This document shows, piece by piece, positions 1 to 5,562 of a DNA stretch of 5,562 nt. A program made the translations under genes and the position numbers. Each line of letters starts with the position of its first letter. Position 1 is the stretch's first letter. Location: assembly GCA_964606295.1 (NCBI GenBank), contig CAZSFR010000032.1:1-5562 (forward strand), given 5' to 3'. This DNA is from JAGOPB01 sp964606295 (GTDB lineage Bacteria > Patescibacteriota > Minisyncoccia > Phycocordibacterales > UBA9973). The notes under the pieces are model-generated. The model was not told the origin of the DNA. It was given only the letters and a program-made list of their open reading frames with translations, and ran no database searches.

Positions 1-10
1 AACTTCAGCA

Positions 11-823
11 ATGGCAAATGCAAACTATTTGAAAATCCAAAAAAATCTTGACCAAGGTAGACGCATAGCGTTTGACCTCGACGTCAACATCAAAATACTG
101 GAGAAAATTTTTAAAGTGACAAATGAACAGGGTGCGCTTGATGAATTTTATCGAAAGGTTATACCTATTATAAAAAAATCAGCATGTATGTTTATTATTA
201 ATCCTCTTCGTTTTTCTGCCACGATCGGGGGATCGATGATGTTTGATTACTTGCTACACAAAACGGGAGATGAGCATAATGATATCCCGACAATTGTTGA
301 ATGTGGAGGGATTTGCGATGAAAGAATTGCGCAGGAATATGTCGTCGACTATCTTTTCTCACGAGAACATGTTGCTGGCGTGATTCTGCCAGCTACCACA
401 TCGGAAACTGTTTTCGCTACCATTGCAAGGGAAAATGGGAAAATAATCTTTGTCGATGGGTATTGCAATATATTGAAATATGAATGGACCATGATCCAGC
501 CGATTTTTCAGCTAAAAGCTTTGGAGAGATTTCTCAAACTAATCTACACATCCAGTACTGATGTAGCATTTGGAGTTGATATGCTGAGTAATTTCTCACA
601 TGAGATGTTGTTGAGAGGGTATATGGACGGAATACAACGCTCACCAATAATTATGGCAAGACAATCGGAACACTCTGATACAATTATCCGTATTCCATTG
701 TCCCAACTTTATCCACTTTTTTACGCAAAAAGCGGAGATGAGGTTTTTCAACTAATTGAAAAAAATTTGCAATCGCGTATAGTCGAACTGCAAAATAAAT
801 TTGCTGGAGTTCCGGCAAAATAA
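11..823 (+). CDS. Hypothetical protein, possibly with a LacI/periplasmic-binding-like fold; 5' end uncertain
   Basis: I do not recognise this 270-residue protein. It looks cytoplasmic, with no signal peptide or membrane segment. Residues about 105-152 alternate helix and strand in a way that recalls the effector-binding domain of LacI-type regulators: DYLFSREHVAGVIL at 113-126, then GKIIFVDGY at 143-151. RGYMDGI at 202-208 recalls the family's RxxGYxxAL stretch. No helix-turn-helix DNA-binding domain is visible at the N-terminus, so a complete LacI regulator is unlikely from what is shown. The ATG at 11 is the first in-frame ATG, but the frame is open to the window edge and only 10 upstream bases are present, so the true start may lie outside. 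It ends with TAA and is followed 22 nt later by a terminator, so it is the last gene of its transcript. The reading frame is secure; the fold is a weak guess. Confidence 0.8.
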   Translation: MANANYLKIQKNLDQGRRIAFDLDVNIKILEKIFKVTNEQGALDEFYRKVIPIIKKSACMFIINPLRFSATIGGSMMFDYLLHKTGDEHNDIPTIVECGGICDERIAQEYVVDYLFSREHVAGVILPATTSETVFATIARENGKIIFVDGYCNILKYEWTMIQPIFQLKALERFLKLIYTSSTDVAFGVDMLSNFSHEMLLRGYMDGIQRSPIIMARQSEHSDTIIRIPLSQLYPLFYAKSGDEVFQLIEKNLQSRIVELQNKFAGVPAK

Positions 824-845
824 AATTTAAAATAATACTCAAATA

Positions 846-872
846 CCCGCTTCCAAAGGAGGCGGTTTTTTT
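846..872 (+). terminator. Intrinsic terminator after the 270-aa gene
   Basis: An 8-bp stem, CCGCTTCC at 847-854 paired with GGAGGCGG at 858-865, includes one T·G wobble and closes an AAA loop. It is followed directly by seven T residues at 866-872. It lies 22 nt after the stop codon at 823 and should end the upstream transcript, separating it from the unit starting near 951. Confidence 0.9.
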
Positions 873-883
873 ATTGTTACATA

Positions 884-935
884 AGAGCGTTTTCATACAC
901 GCTCTCGCGGAAGATTGCGTAAGCAATCTTCCGCG
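884..935 (+). repeat. Two abutting hairpins upstream of the 55-aa gene
   Basis: The first hairpin pairs AGAGCGT (884-890) with ACGCTCT (899-905) around an 8-nt loop. The second starts at the next base: CGCGGAAGATTGC (906-918) pairs perfectly with GCAATCTTCCGCG (923-935) around GTAA, which as RNA would be a GNRA tetraloop. There is no gap between the two stems, so they could stack. No T-run follows the second stem, so it is not a standard terminator. Its right half reaches to within 4 nt of the -10 box at 939-944, and its loop overlaps the best -35 candidate. As DNA it could therefore be an operator-like palindrome. Confidence 0.75.
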
Positions 936-944
936 GTGTATACT
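915..944 (+). promoter_or_regulatory. Probable promoter of the 55-aa/584-aa unit
   Basis: The -10 box TATACT is at 939-944, five of six to TATAAT. The best -35 is TTGCGT at 915-920, a poor match with an 18-nt spacer, lying inside the palindrome at 906-935. The expected start point is near 951, only about 3 nt before the ATG at 954, so the transcript would be nearly leaderless. The same -10 core (TATACTTT) occurs at the formyltransferase and rRNA promoters of this window. Confidence 0.55.
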
Positions 945-953
945 TTAGGCATT

Positions 954-1121
954 ATGGCAAACTCAGGCGTTGACGCAAAAATCAAAGAAATCGAAGCACG
1001 GTACAAAGAAAAAGTGCGTGCAATCAAGAAGAAAAGAGATGAGGAGTTGAGCAAAGTCAGAAGATCGATTGACGACAGACGTATTGATATTATTACAAAG
1101 GAAATAAGGCAAAATATATGA
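954..1121 (+). CDS. Small basic helical (coiled-coil-like) protein, 55 aa, unknown function
   Basis: This short frame encodes 55 residues dominated by charged helix-forming residues from about 8 to 52 (for example KIKEIEARYKEKVRAIKKKR), with about 17 K/R against 11 D/E, so it is basic. The pattern suggests one long amphipathic helix or coiled coil. There is no cysteine, signal peptide or membrane segment. I choose ATG 954 over an in-frame TTG at 915 because the TTG lies inside the palindrome and upstream of the -10 box. The stop TGA overlaps the next start (ATGA at 1118-1121), which supports translational coupling to the 584-aa gene and is the main reason to regard it as real. The function is unknown; binding to the acidic product of the next gene is a plausible inference from opposite charge and coupling. 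Confidence 0.7.
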   Translation: MANSGVDAKIKEIEARYKEKVRAIKKKRDEELSKVRRSIDDRRIDIITKEIRQNI

Positions 1122-2872
1122 GTACCGGCGAAACAATGACAAAGGCTGAAGCGAAAGCTGAGATAAAGCAAGATATCGCGGAGCAACAACCAGGCAGAAA
1201 TCCTGAGATTGCACGAGATGATATTGCGCATTCTGCTGAAGAGACAATCACAGAAAACAAACTAGCGTCAAAGAAAATGGAGGAATATCCCGGCTCCGCA
1301 CCTGAAGATGTTGCAAGGGCGGGGGAAATCACAAACGAAAGCGAACAAGCGATTATGGAAGCGAAAGCTGAAGCAATGCGAGAGATGGACGATGTCACTG
1401 GAGAAGCACGTAATGAACAACGCGACACCACACCTGCCGGTTCACCAGAGAAAGAAATTTCTCGTGATACACCTCGCGACGCACTTGCGGAGACGGAGCG
1501 CGCAAAACCTGAAACTACAAGCGAGACTGCAGTAAACGAAACCAAAAAGGTGTATGAGAATCCAGAGGACGATCCTCTCATTTCAGGGTCAGACAAAGAG
1601 ATTCAGTCACGAGTCTCGGAGCGTGTACGGGGACACGAGGACGAATACGATACCAATTCAGTTGGAGCCAAAAGGCATCATGCAGGTATACGCATCTTCG
1701 AAAAGCTTGCAGAAGAGAATCCAGAAAAAATGAAACTTTATTTCGCCTATGGTAAGGAAAAATATGAAGGCAAAGATACCGTGCCGACATGGTACAAACT
1801 TCTCAAGTTTGCAATGGAGATGATCACGAATAAAAAGTATGTAAAAAAGCTGGAAACAGAATTTGGCATTCGAGAAGGTAAGAAAATAAAAATAGACAAC
1901 AGGATATGGATTATTGGCAGTATGAATGAGGAAGGACTTCAGCTTCGCGATGCAGAGAGCGGTGAATCCAAGAAAATTGCTTCTGACCGTCTCGAGGCTT
2001 TTTCGAATGCTCTCGAAAACTCAAAAGCGATGACTCAAACGCAACCATTTGAAAAAGAACCTGATACGAAGACACAAACGATGGATGAAAAGAAAAAACC
2101 TGAAGATGTTCCAACCAAGGCATCAGCTGAGTCGACATTTCAAGATAACAATTGGCAGTCGCCCAACCAAGTCGCACCTGAACGTGCACAATCAGGCAAT
2201 CTTGGTGAATCCGCAACACAAATGAGAGATCGAACTGGTGTAGACAATAGATGGAGTGCGACGACAGAAGCTCCGAATCGTGCGACAGGAGAAAATATTT
2301 CCACGAGCGCAGAAAGTTCTACAAACAGTAACCCTGGACAGCAAGCTCCTGAGAGTGTGTATGGAAAGCAGAGGGAAGAAGGTGGTGAGGATGAAATAGG
2401 ATTCGAAAATGCAGAACTCGTCGATGGTGAGAATGAAAATGTCAACGAAAAGGCGGTTGCAACAGCAGGACTTCTTTCGGCACAAGAAGGTGAGAATGTA
2501 GAATCGAAAGAAAAATTTCCAGACAATCACATCAGACATCCAGACATAGCACAAAAAATCGCAATCCTTGAAGCGATAGATGATGATGGGGATTACAAAG
2601 AAGAACGATTTAATGCATATCTAAATTATCAAAAAGATGCAAAAGAGTTTAGTGTACGAAGTAATCAAGAAAAACTAACTGCTATTGCTCAAGAGGGACA
2701 ACAAATTTCCGGTGCAGAATACGAGCGCTCCCTTGTGAATGGCACAGAAGGAAAAAATACATATACTGCAGATAGAGATGGAATCATGAGACTCAAGAAT
2801 ATCAATGGTTCTGAGAAGTATAAGGCCGCCATCAAGAATAGAGCTCTTCAGCTTGGGTTTAAGTTTGAATAA
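1118..2872 (+). CDS. Large acidic, mostly disordered hypothetical protein, 584 aa
   Basis: I do not recognise this protein. It is rich in E, K, A, T, S, N and Q, has no cysteine, and by my count carries about 118 D/E against 83 K/R. It has no signal peptide or membrane helix. Residues 1-180 look disordered or helical, with EAKAE at 11-15 and again at 81-85 encoded by an identical 14-nt stretch (1148-1161 and 1358-1371). Residues about 185-300 look folded, with aromatic and hydrophobic positions (KLYFAYGKEKY at 206-216, WYKLLKFAMEMI at 225-236, IDNRIWIIGSM at 259-269). Residues 301-465 are low-complexity linker. Residues about 467-584 look like a second domain (DIAQKIAILEAIDDDGDY at 476-493, ending LQLGFKFE). 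The start at 1118 has AAGG at 1106-1109, 8 nt upstream, and overlaps the previous stop as ATGA. An ATG at 1136 is an alternative. The role could be scaffold, linker or secreted effector; nothing here decides. Confidence 0.88.
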   Translation: MSTGETMTKAEAKAEIKQDIAEQQPGRNPEIARDDIAHSAEETITENKLASKKMEEYPGSAPEDVARAGEITNESEQAIMEAKAEAMREMDDVTGEARNEQRDTTPAGSPEKEISRDTPRDALAETERAKPETTSETAVNETKKVYENPEDDPLISGSDKEIQSRVSERVRGHEDEYDTNSVGAKRHHAGIRIFEKLAEENPEKMKLYFAYGKEKYEGKDTVPTWYKLLKFAMEMITNKKYVKKLETEFGIREGKKIKIDNRIWIIGSMNEEGLQLRDAESGESKKIASDRLEAFSNALENSKAMTQTQPFEKEPDTKTQTMDEKKKPEDVPTKASAESTFQDNNWQSPNQVAPERAQSGNLGESATQMRDRTGVDNRWSATTEAPNRATGENISTSAESSTNSNPGQQAPESVYGKQREEGGEDEIGFENAELVDGENENVNEKAVATAGLLSAQEGENVESKEKFPDNHIRHPDIAQKIAILEAIDDDGDYKEERFNAYLNYQKDAKEFSVRSNQEKLTAIAQEGQQISGAEYERSLVNGTEGKNTYTADRDGIMRLKNINGSEKYKAAIKNRALQLGFKFE

Positions 2873-2907
2873 ACAGATACCGTCAAGCAAGTAATATGGT
2901 GTCCTAT

Positions 2908-2936
2908 CAAACAGCCACGTCTGACGTGGCTGTTTG
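2908..2936 (+). terminator. Perfect 13-bp hairpin between the 584-aa gene and purC
   Basis: CAAACAGCCACGT (2908-2920) pairs perfectly with ACGTGGCTGTTTG (2924-2936) around a 3-nt CTG loop. It lies 35 nt after the stop at 2872. The T-run is short and partly inside the stem (TGTTTG, then CATATTT), so termination may be incomplete. It ends 10 nt before the purine-rich ribosome-binding stretch of purC. No convincing promoter lies between it and purC, so it may act as a leaky terminator or an attenuator-like leader element as well as an end signal. Confidence 0.65.
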
Positions 2937-2946
2937 CATATTTCTC

Positions 2947-2955
2947 AGGAAGGAG
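2947..2955 (+). promoter_or_regulatory. Strong Shine-Dalgarno, placed for ATG 2960 rather than for purC
   Basis: AGGAAGGAG is the best ribosome-binding sequence in the window. It sits 4 nt before the ATG at 2960, which opens a 13-codon frame, and 20 nt before the in-frame purC ATG at 2976, which is too far for normal use. This mismatch makes the purC start uncertain. Confidence 0.7.
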
Positions 2956-2959
2956 TAAG

Positions 2960-3001
2960 ATGGCAAAAAACAAAAATGCAAAAGAGAAAGGGTCAGTTTA
3001 G
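2960..3001 (+). CDS. 13-codon mini-frame overlapping the purC start (possible leader peptide or indel artefact)
   Basis: The frame reads MAKNKNAKEKGSV and stops at TAG 2999-3001. It has the strong Shine-Dalgarno at 2947-2955 and overlaps the first 26 nt of purC in another frame. It could be a regulatory leader peptide from which ribosomes restart at purC. It could also be the true purC N-terminus thrown out of frame by one base: ATG 2960 and ATG 2976 are 16 nt apart, and a six-A run at 2965-2970 lies between them. Loss of one A would give a protein beginning MAKTKMQKRKGQ in the purC frame. The sequence alone cannot decide between these. Confidence 0.3.
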   Translation: MAKNKNAKEKGSV

Positions 3002-3947
3002 CAACCTGAATATTTTTGGTTCGACAGGTGAACCGTATCACGGCAAAGTTCGTGAAGTATACGCAACGAAAGATGGGTATATCGTCATCATTGCCACGGA
3101 TCGTATTTCCGCTTTCGATGTTATCTTGCCAGAAATGATTCCCGTAAAGGGAATAATTTTGAACAAGATAGCTGAACATTTTCTTCTTGAGACAAAAGAT
3201 ATTTGTCCGAACTGGCTTATATCTTCACCGCATCCACGTGTCTCGATCGGCCACAATTGCGTTCCGTTCAAAATCGAAATGGTGATACGTGGGTATCTCT
3301 CGGGCCACGCATGGCGTGAGTACAAAGAAGGAAAGCAAATGATTTGCGGGGTGTCGATGCCAGAAGGGATGAAAGAAAATGATAAATTTCCCATGCCGAT
3401 CATTACTCCGACAACCAAAGCACTGGTTGGGCATGATGAAGATATTTCCAAAGAAGAAATACTTCGTGCCCGATTGGCAACACTTGCGGAGTACGAACTG
3501 CTCGAGCTCTACACATTGAACCTTTTCAAAAAGGGAACAGAGACGGCCAAGGAGCGAGGACTCATTTTAGTCGATACCAAATATGAATTTGGAAAATACA
3601 AAAATGAAATCATGCTTATTGATGAAGTCCATACACCAGATTCGTCCCGCTACTTCTATGCAGATGGATATAGAGAGTGCCAGGAGAACGGGGAACCTCA
3701 ACGACAACTCTCAAAAGAATTTGTCAGGGAATGGCTGATGGACAATGGTTTCAATGGTCTGCAGGATCAAAAGGTGCCAGATATGAAGCATTTTGTTCAC
3801 CGTGTGGTTGAACGATATCAGGAATTGTACGAGATAATTACTGGTAAAATTGCTCCTCGAGAATGGTTCGATTCAAGTATTGATGAACCATTGGTTATCG
3901 AAGGAAGGGTAAACTGGGCGCTGAACCAAATTCAAACAAACAGATAA
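2976..3947 (+). CDS. purC: Phosphoribosylaminoimidazole-succinocarboxamide synthase (SAICAR synthase)
   Basis: This enzyme joins CAIR and aspartate using ATP to make SAICAR in de novo purine synthesis, in the cytoplasm. From ATG 2976 it has 323 residues, close to the longer yeast ADE1-like form rather than the short E. coli form of about 237. Visible family motifs are GKVREVY at 23-29, ATDRISAFDVI at 40-50 (nucleotide-binding region), IEMVIRGYLSG at 100-110, PIITPTTKA at 141-149, LVDTKYEFG at 198-206 (second family signature) and IDEVHTPDSSRYF at 215-227. The stretch HFVHRVVERYQELYEIITG at 272-290 resembles the usual C-terminus, and about 33 further residues follow. A TTG at 2934 would add 14 residues but falls inside the hairpin, so I reject it. 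ATG 2976 lacks a well-placed ribosome site, and the real N-terminus may begin at 2960 if there is an indel. All core motifs lie downstream of this problem, so the identity is secure. Confidence 0.95.
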   Translation: MQKRKGQFSNLNIFGSTGEPYHGKVREVYATKDGYIVIIATDRISAFDVILPEMIPVKGIILNKIAEHFLLETKDICPNWLISSPHPRVSIGHNCVPFKIEMVIRGYLSGHAWREYKEGKQMICGVSMPEGMKENDKFPMPIITPTTKALVGHDEDISKEEILRARLATLAEYELLELYTLNLFKKGTETAKERGLILVDTKYEFGKYKNEIMLIDEVHTPDSSRYFYADGYRECQENGEPQRQLSKEFVREWLMDNGFNGLQDQKVPDMKHFVHRVVERYQELYEIITGKIAPREWFDSSIDEPLVIEGRVNWALNQIQTNR

Positions 3948-3951
3948 ATGT

Positions 3952-3985
3952 AAAGCTGGGCATTATGTGTCCAGCTTTTTTATTT
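3952..3985 (+). terminator. Intrinsic terminator of purC
   Basis: AAAGCTGGGCA (3952-3962) pairs with TGTCCAGCTTT (3968-3978) with one G·T wobble around a 5-nt loop. The T-run spans 3976-3981 and continues as ATTTA. It begins 5 nt after the purC stop, so purC is not simply co-transcribed with the downstream formyltransferase gene. Confidence 0.92.
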
Positions 3986-4056
3986 ATCTGGTAGTAGGGC
4001 TTGGCAATATTCGCTTTGCGAACGCGGTCACGCTTTGCCGAGTCTCACTACCGGAT
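3986..4056 (+). repeat. Long imperfect inverted repeat with two inner hairpins, before the formyltransferase promoter
   Basis: The arms 3986-4007 and 4035-4056 pair over about 22 positions with roughly four G·T wobbles and one A/C mismatch. The interior can form TTCGC/GCGAA (4010-4014 with 4018-4022) and GCG/CGC (4024-4026 with 4031-4033), giving a three-way-junction shape. CGCTTTGC occurs twice, at 4012-4019 and 4031-4038. There is no T-run after the right arm. The last base of the element is the first base of the -35 box TTTACA at 4056. It may be a palindromic intergenic repeat, an operator or a structured RNA; no known RNA family is recognised. Confidence 0.6.
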
Positions 4057-4083
4057 TTACAAACCTCCCAATAAGCGTATACT
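4056..4083 (+). promoter_or_regulatory. Promoter of the PurN-like gene
   Basis: The -35 box TTTACA (4056-4061, five of six to TTGACA) and the -10 box TATACT (4078-4083) are separated by 16 nt. The predicted start point is near 4090, leaving a leader of about 20 nt before ATG 4110. This promoter is the main argument for placing the start at 4110 rather than at the in-frame TTG 4035. Confidence 0.75.
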
Positions 4084-4109
4084 TTTCAAGAACTTTTAAA
4101 TTTAAGACA

Positions 4110-4793
4110 ATGACACTATTACAGCAACCCAAAAAATTGAGAGTCTTCGTGCTCTTTTCTGGCTCAGCAAGCGCAGTCAGATATCTCGTAGATCATGACA
4201 AAAATTGTGATCTCACATATGAAATTATCGGTGCATTTACCGACAACGAAGATGCGACAGCCATAGAATTTTTTAATGAACTTGCGCCAAAAGATTTCCA
4301 ATGTGAGATTTTTTCCTTGCAAACTTTTTGTAAGTGGAAGAATGCAACACTGAAAGACGGGAGGATGCGGGAAGAATATTTTGCAGTTGTACATCAATGC
4401 ATTGCAAAATACGAACCTGACTTGATCATTTGTTCAGGATTCATGTTGATTGTGCCGGATTCTTTTCTTCGTCAGTTTCCAAAAAAGATAATCAATGTAC
4501 ATCCCGCTGATTTGACAATCGAACAAGACGGCAGACCACGCTTTACTGGTCGTCATGCAGTGAAAGTAGCAATAGACTCAGGACAGGAAGCGCTTCGATC
4601 GACAGTGCATTACATTGAAGAGGGTAAGGGAATTGATTGTGGAGAAATCATTTGCGTTTCTTCACATGCTGTCCATGTCAAAAAATGGTATTCGGCAAAG
4701 TGGCATCAGGGTGCGATGAAGCAACTCTGCGATGGGCCAGCGATGCGTCTGGCATTACAAAATCTGACCGCTCATGTACCCACAGCTACTTAA
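4110..4793 (+). CDS. purN: PurN-like formyltransferase (probable phosphoribosylglycinamide formyltransferase)
   Basis: PurN transfers a formyl group from 10-formyltetrahydrofolate to GAR, giving FGAR, the third step of purine synthesis, in the cytoplasm. From ATG 4110 there are 227 residues (E. coli PurN has 212). Strand-loop VFVLFSGSASAVRYL at 12-26 corresponds to the phosphate-binding loop. EPDLIICSGFMLIVPDSFL at 102-120 matches the folate-pocket region (AGFMRILS in E. coli). The catalytic trio appears conserved as N129 and H131 (INVHPADL) and D176 (GIDCGEII), equivalent to E. coli N106, H108 and D144. STVHYIEEG at 164-172 is also typical. Departures are the loss of the usual SN pair in the phosphate loop (SGSASAV in place of SGNGSNL) and about 7 extra residues between HPADL and the following glycine (134-147). 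The purC neighbour supports a purine role, but a different formyl acceptor is possible. Only a weak ribosome site (AAGA) precedes the start. Confidence 0.8.
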   Translation: MTLLQQPKKLRVFVLFSGSASAVRYLVDHDKNCDLTYEIIGAFTDNEDATAIEFFNELAPKDFQCEIFSLQTFCKWKNATLKDGRMREEYFAVVHQCIAKYEPDLIICSGFMLIVPDSFLRQFPKKIINVHPADLTIEQDGRPRFTGRHAVKVAIDSGQEALRSTVHYIEEGKGIDCGEIICVSSHAVHVKKWYSAKWHQGAMKQLCDGPAMRLALQNLTAHVPTAT

Positions 4794-4811
4794 GAAGTTT
4801 TAATTTCAAAA

Positions 4812-4845
4812 GGCCCTTATTTTGCAACGAATAAGGGCTATTTTT
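4812..4845 (+). terminator. Intrinsic terminator of the PurN-like gene
   Basis: GCCCTTATT (4813-4821) pairs perfectly with AATAAGGGC (4830-4838) around an 8-nt loop, with G4812·T4839 as a possible extra wobble. It is followed by TATTTTT (4839-4845). It isolates the purine gene from the rRNA promoter 18 nt further on. Confidence 0.92.
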
Positions 4846-4862
4846 ATACCGCAGAGAAACCC

Positions 4863-4891
4863 TTGACTTCCCAAAGGCTTTCGTCTATACT
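4863..4891 (+). promoter_or_regulatory. 16S rRNA promoter
   Basis: The -35 box TTGACT (4863-4868) and the -10 box TATACT (4886-4891) are separated by exactly 17 nt, the best-formed promoter in the window. The predicted start point is near 4898. No rich AT upstream element is seen, because the terminator and GCAGAGAAAC lie directly upstream. Confidence 0.88.
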
Positions 4892-4897
4892 TTGCCT

Positions 4898-5086
4898 CGC
4901 ATCTATCCGTAGTGGTGGGTGCTATTTCATTCATTGTCATTTTAATTGAAACCAGTTATACGTTAACTAGAATTAGTGCAAGAATAAAAACACCAAACGT
5001 TTTTTTGAGTAGTAAAAACGGAGCAGAGAGAAATACATTTTCTTCTGTTTCGTTCTGTAAACAGTAGACCTTGAGTCTACCTGTTT
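4898..5086 (+). promoter_or_regulatory. 16S rRNA leader with several hairpins
   Basis: This non-coding stretch of about 190 nt lies between the predicted start point and the mature 16S. CGTTTTT (4998-5004) pairs with AAAAACG (5014-5020). Nearer the gene, AAACAG at 5059-5064 can pair either with CTGTTT at 5045-5050 or, extended by TAGAC/GTCTA, with the segment 5075-5086 with one bulged C. The second form is followed by T residues to 5088 and resembles a terminator. No protein-coding frame is apparent. One arm of the RNase III processing stem is expected here, but its partner beyond the 3' end of 16S is outside the window. I did not recognise a clear boxA. Confidence 0.65.

Positions 5087-5562
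<476 letters not shown>

Noticed and set aside
915..953. TTG start giving a longer 68-aa version of the small protein
   Set aside because: The added part is encoded by the palindrome and the -10 box, so it would lie upstream of the predicted transcript start.
954..1166. UGA read as glycine, as in Gracilibacteria/Absconditabacteria
   Set aside because: Reading through TGA 1119-1121 reaches another TGA and then TAA within about 16 codons, giving no sensible extension, and the ATGA overlap is better explained by normal stop and start.
1148..1371. Exact 14-nt repeat GAAGCGAAAGCTGA in the 584-aa gene
   Set aside because: It is two isolated copies 210 nt apart encoding the simple helix motif EAKAE; it shows no array or mobile-element structure and is explained by composition.
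1093..1596. Long reverse-strand open frame opposite the 584-aa gene
   Set aside because: Its serine/alanine-rich composition is the expected mirror of an E/K/A-rich coding sequence. It has no ribosome site or promoter, and the forward frame is longer and coupled to the gene before it.
2573..2611. EF-hand-like acidic stretch IDDDGDYKEE in the 584-aa protein (residues 487-496)
   Set aside because: With the glycine set at loop position 6, position 1 is alanine and position 12 is arginine, so the calcium-binding pattern fails.
2934..2975. TTG start adding 14 residues to PurC
   Set aside because: The codon is inside the right arm of the perfect hairpin and has no ribosome site; the added residues match nothing in the family.
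3986..4056. tRNA or tRNA-like gene
   Set aside because: The element has a long outer stem and two small hairpins, but no anticodon arm, no conserved T-loop and no 3' acceptor layout.
4035..4109. TTG start adding 25 residues to the PurN-like protein
   Set aside because: It lies within the inverted repeat and upstream of a good promoter (4056-4083), and PurN proteins normally begin just before the first strand.

Overview
The window looks like chromosomal DNA of a Patescibacteria (CPR) bacterium, most likely Parcubacteria. The main evidence is the 5' part of a 16S rRNA gene at the right end, whose signature stretches (for example ACACCTACGGGTGGCTGCAG at 5455-5474) match the divergent Parcubacteria form rather than the usual bacterial consensus. 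The placement comes from recalled sequence patterns, not from a tree.

Layout, all on the + strand: (1) 11-823, a 270-aa protein of unknown function with a faint resemblance to LacI/periplasmic-binding-type folds, closed by a clear intrinsic terminator. (2) 884-944, two back-to-back hairpins running into a -10 box. (3) 954-2872, a two-gene unit joined by an ATGA overlap: a 55-aa basic helical peptide and a 584-aa acidic, cysteine-free, mostly low-complexity protein. I recognise neither. (4) 2908-2936, a perfect hairpin, then a strong Shine-Dalgarno that serves a 13-codon reading frame overlapping the start of purC. (5) 2976-3947, purC (SAICAR synthase), with its own terminator. (6) 3986-4056, a long imperfect inverted repeat touching the promoter of the next gene. 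(7) 4110-4793, a PurN-like formyltransferase and its terminator. (8) A consensus-like promoter at 4863-4891, a leader of about 190 nt, and the 16S rRNA gene, which runs off the right edge.

The two purine genes would act in the same de novo pathway (GAR to FGAR, and CAIR to SAICAR). They are separated by a terminator and a new promoter, so they are neighbours rather than one simple operon. Three intergenic promoters share the -10 core TATACTTT. The parts least explained by known families are the 55-aa/584-aa pair, the overlapping mini-frame at purC, and the switch-like leader of the 16S gene.
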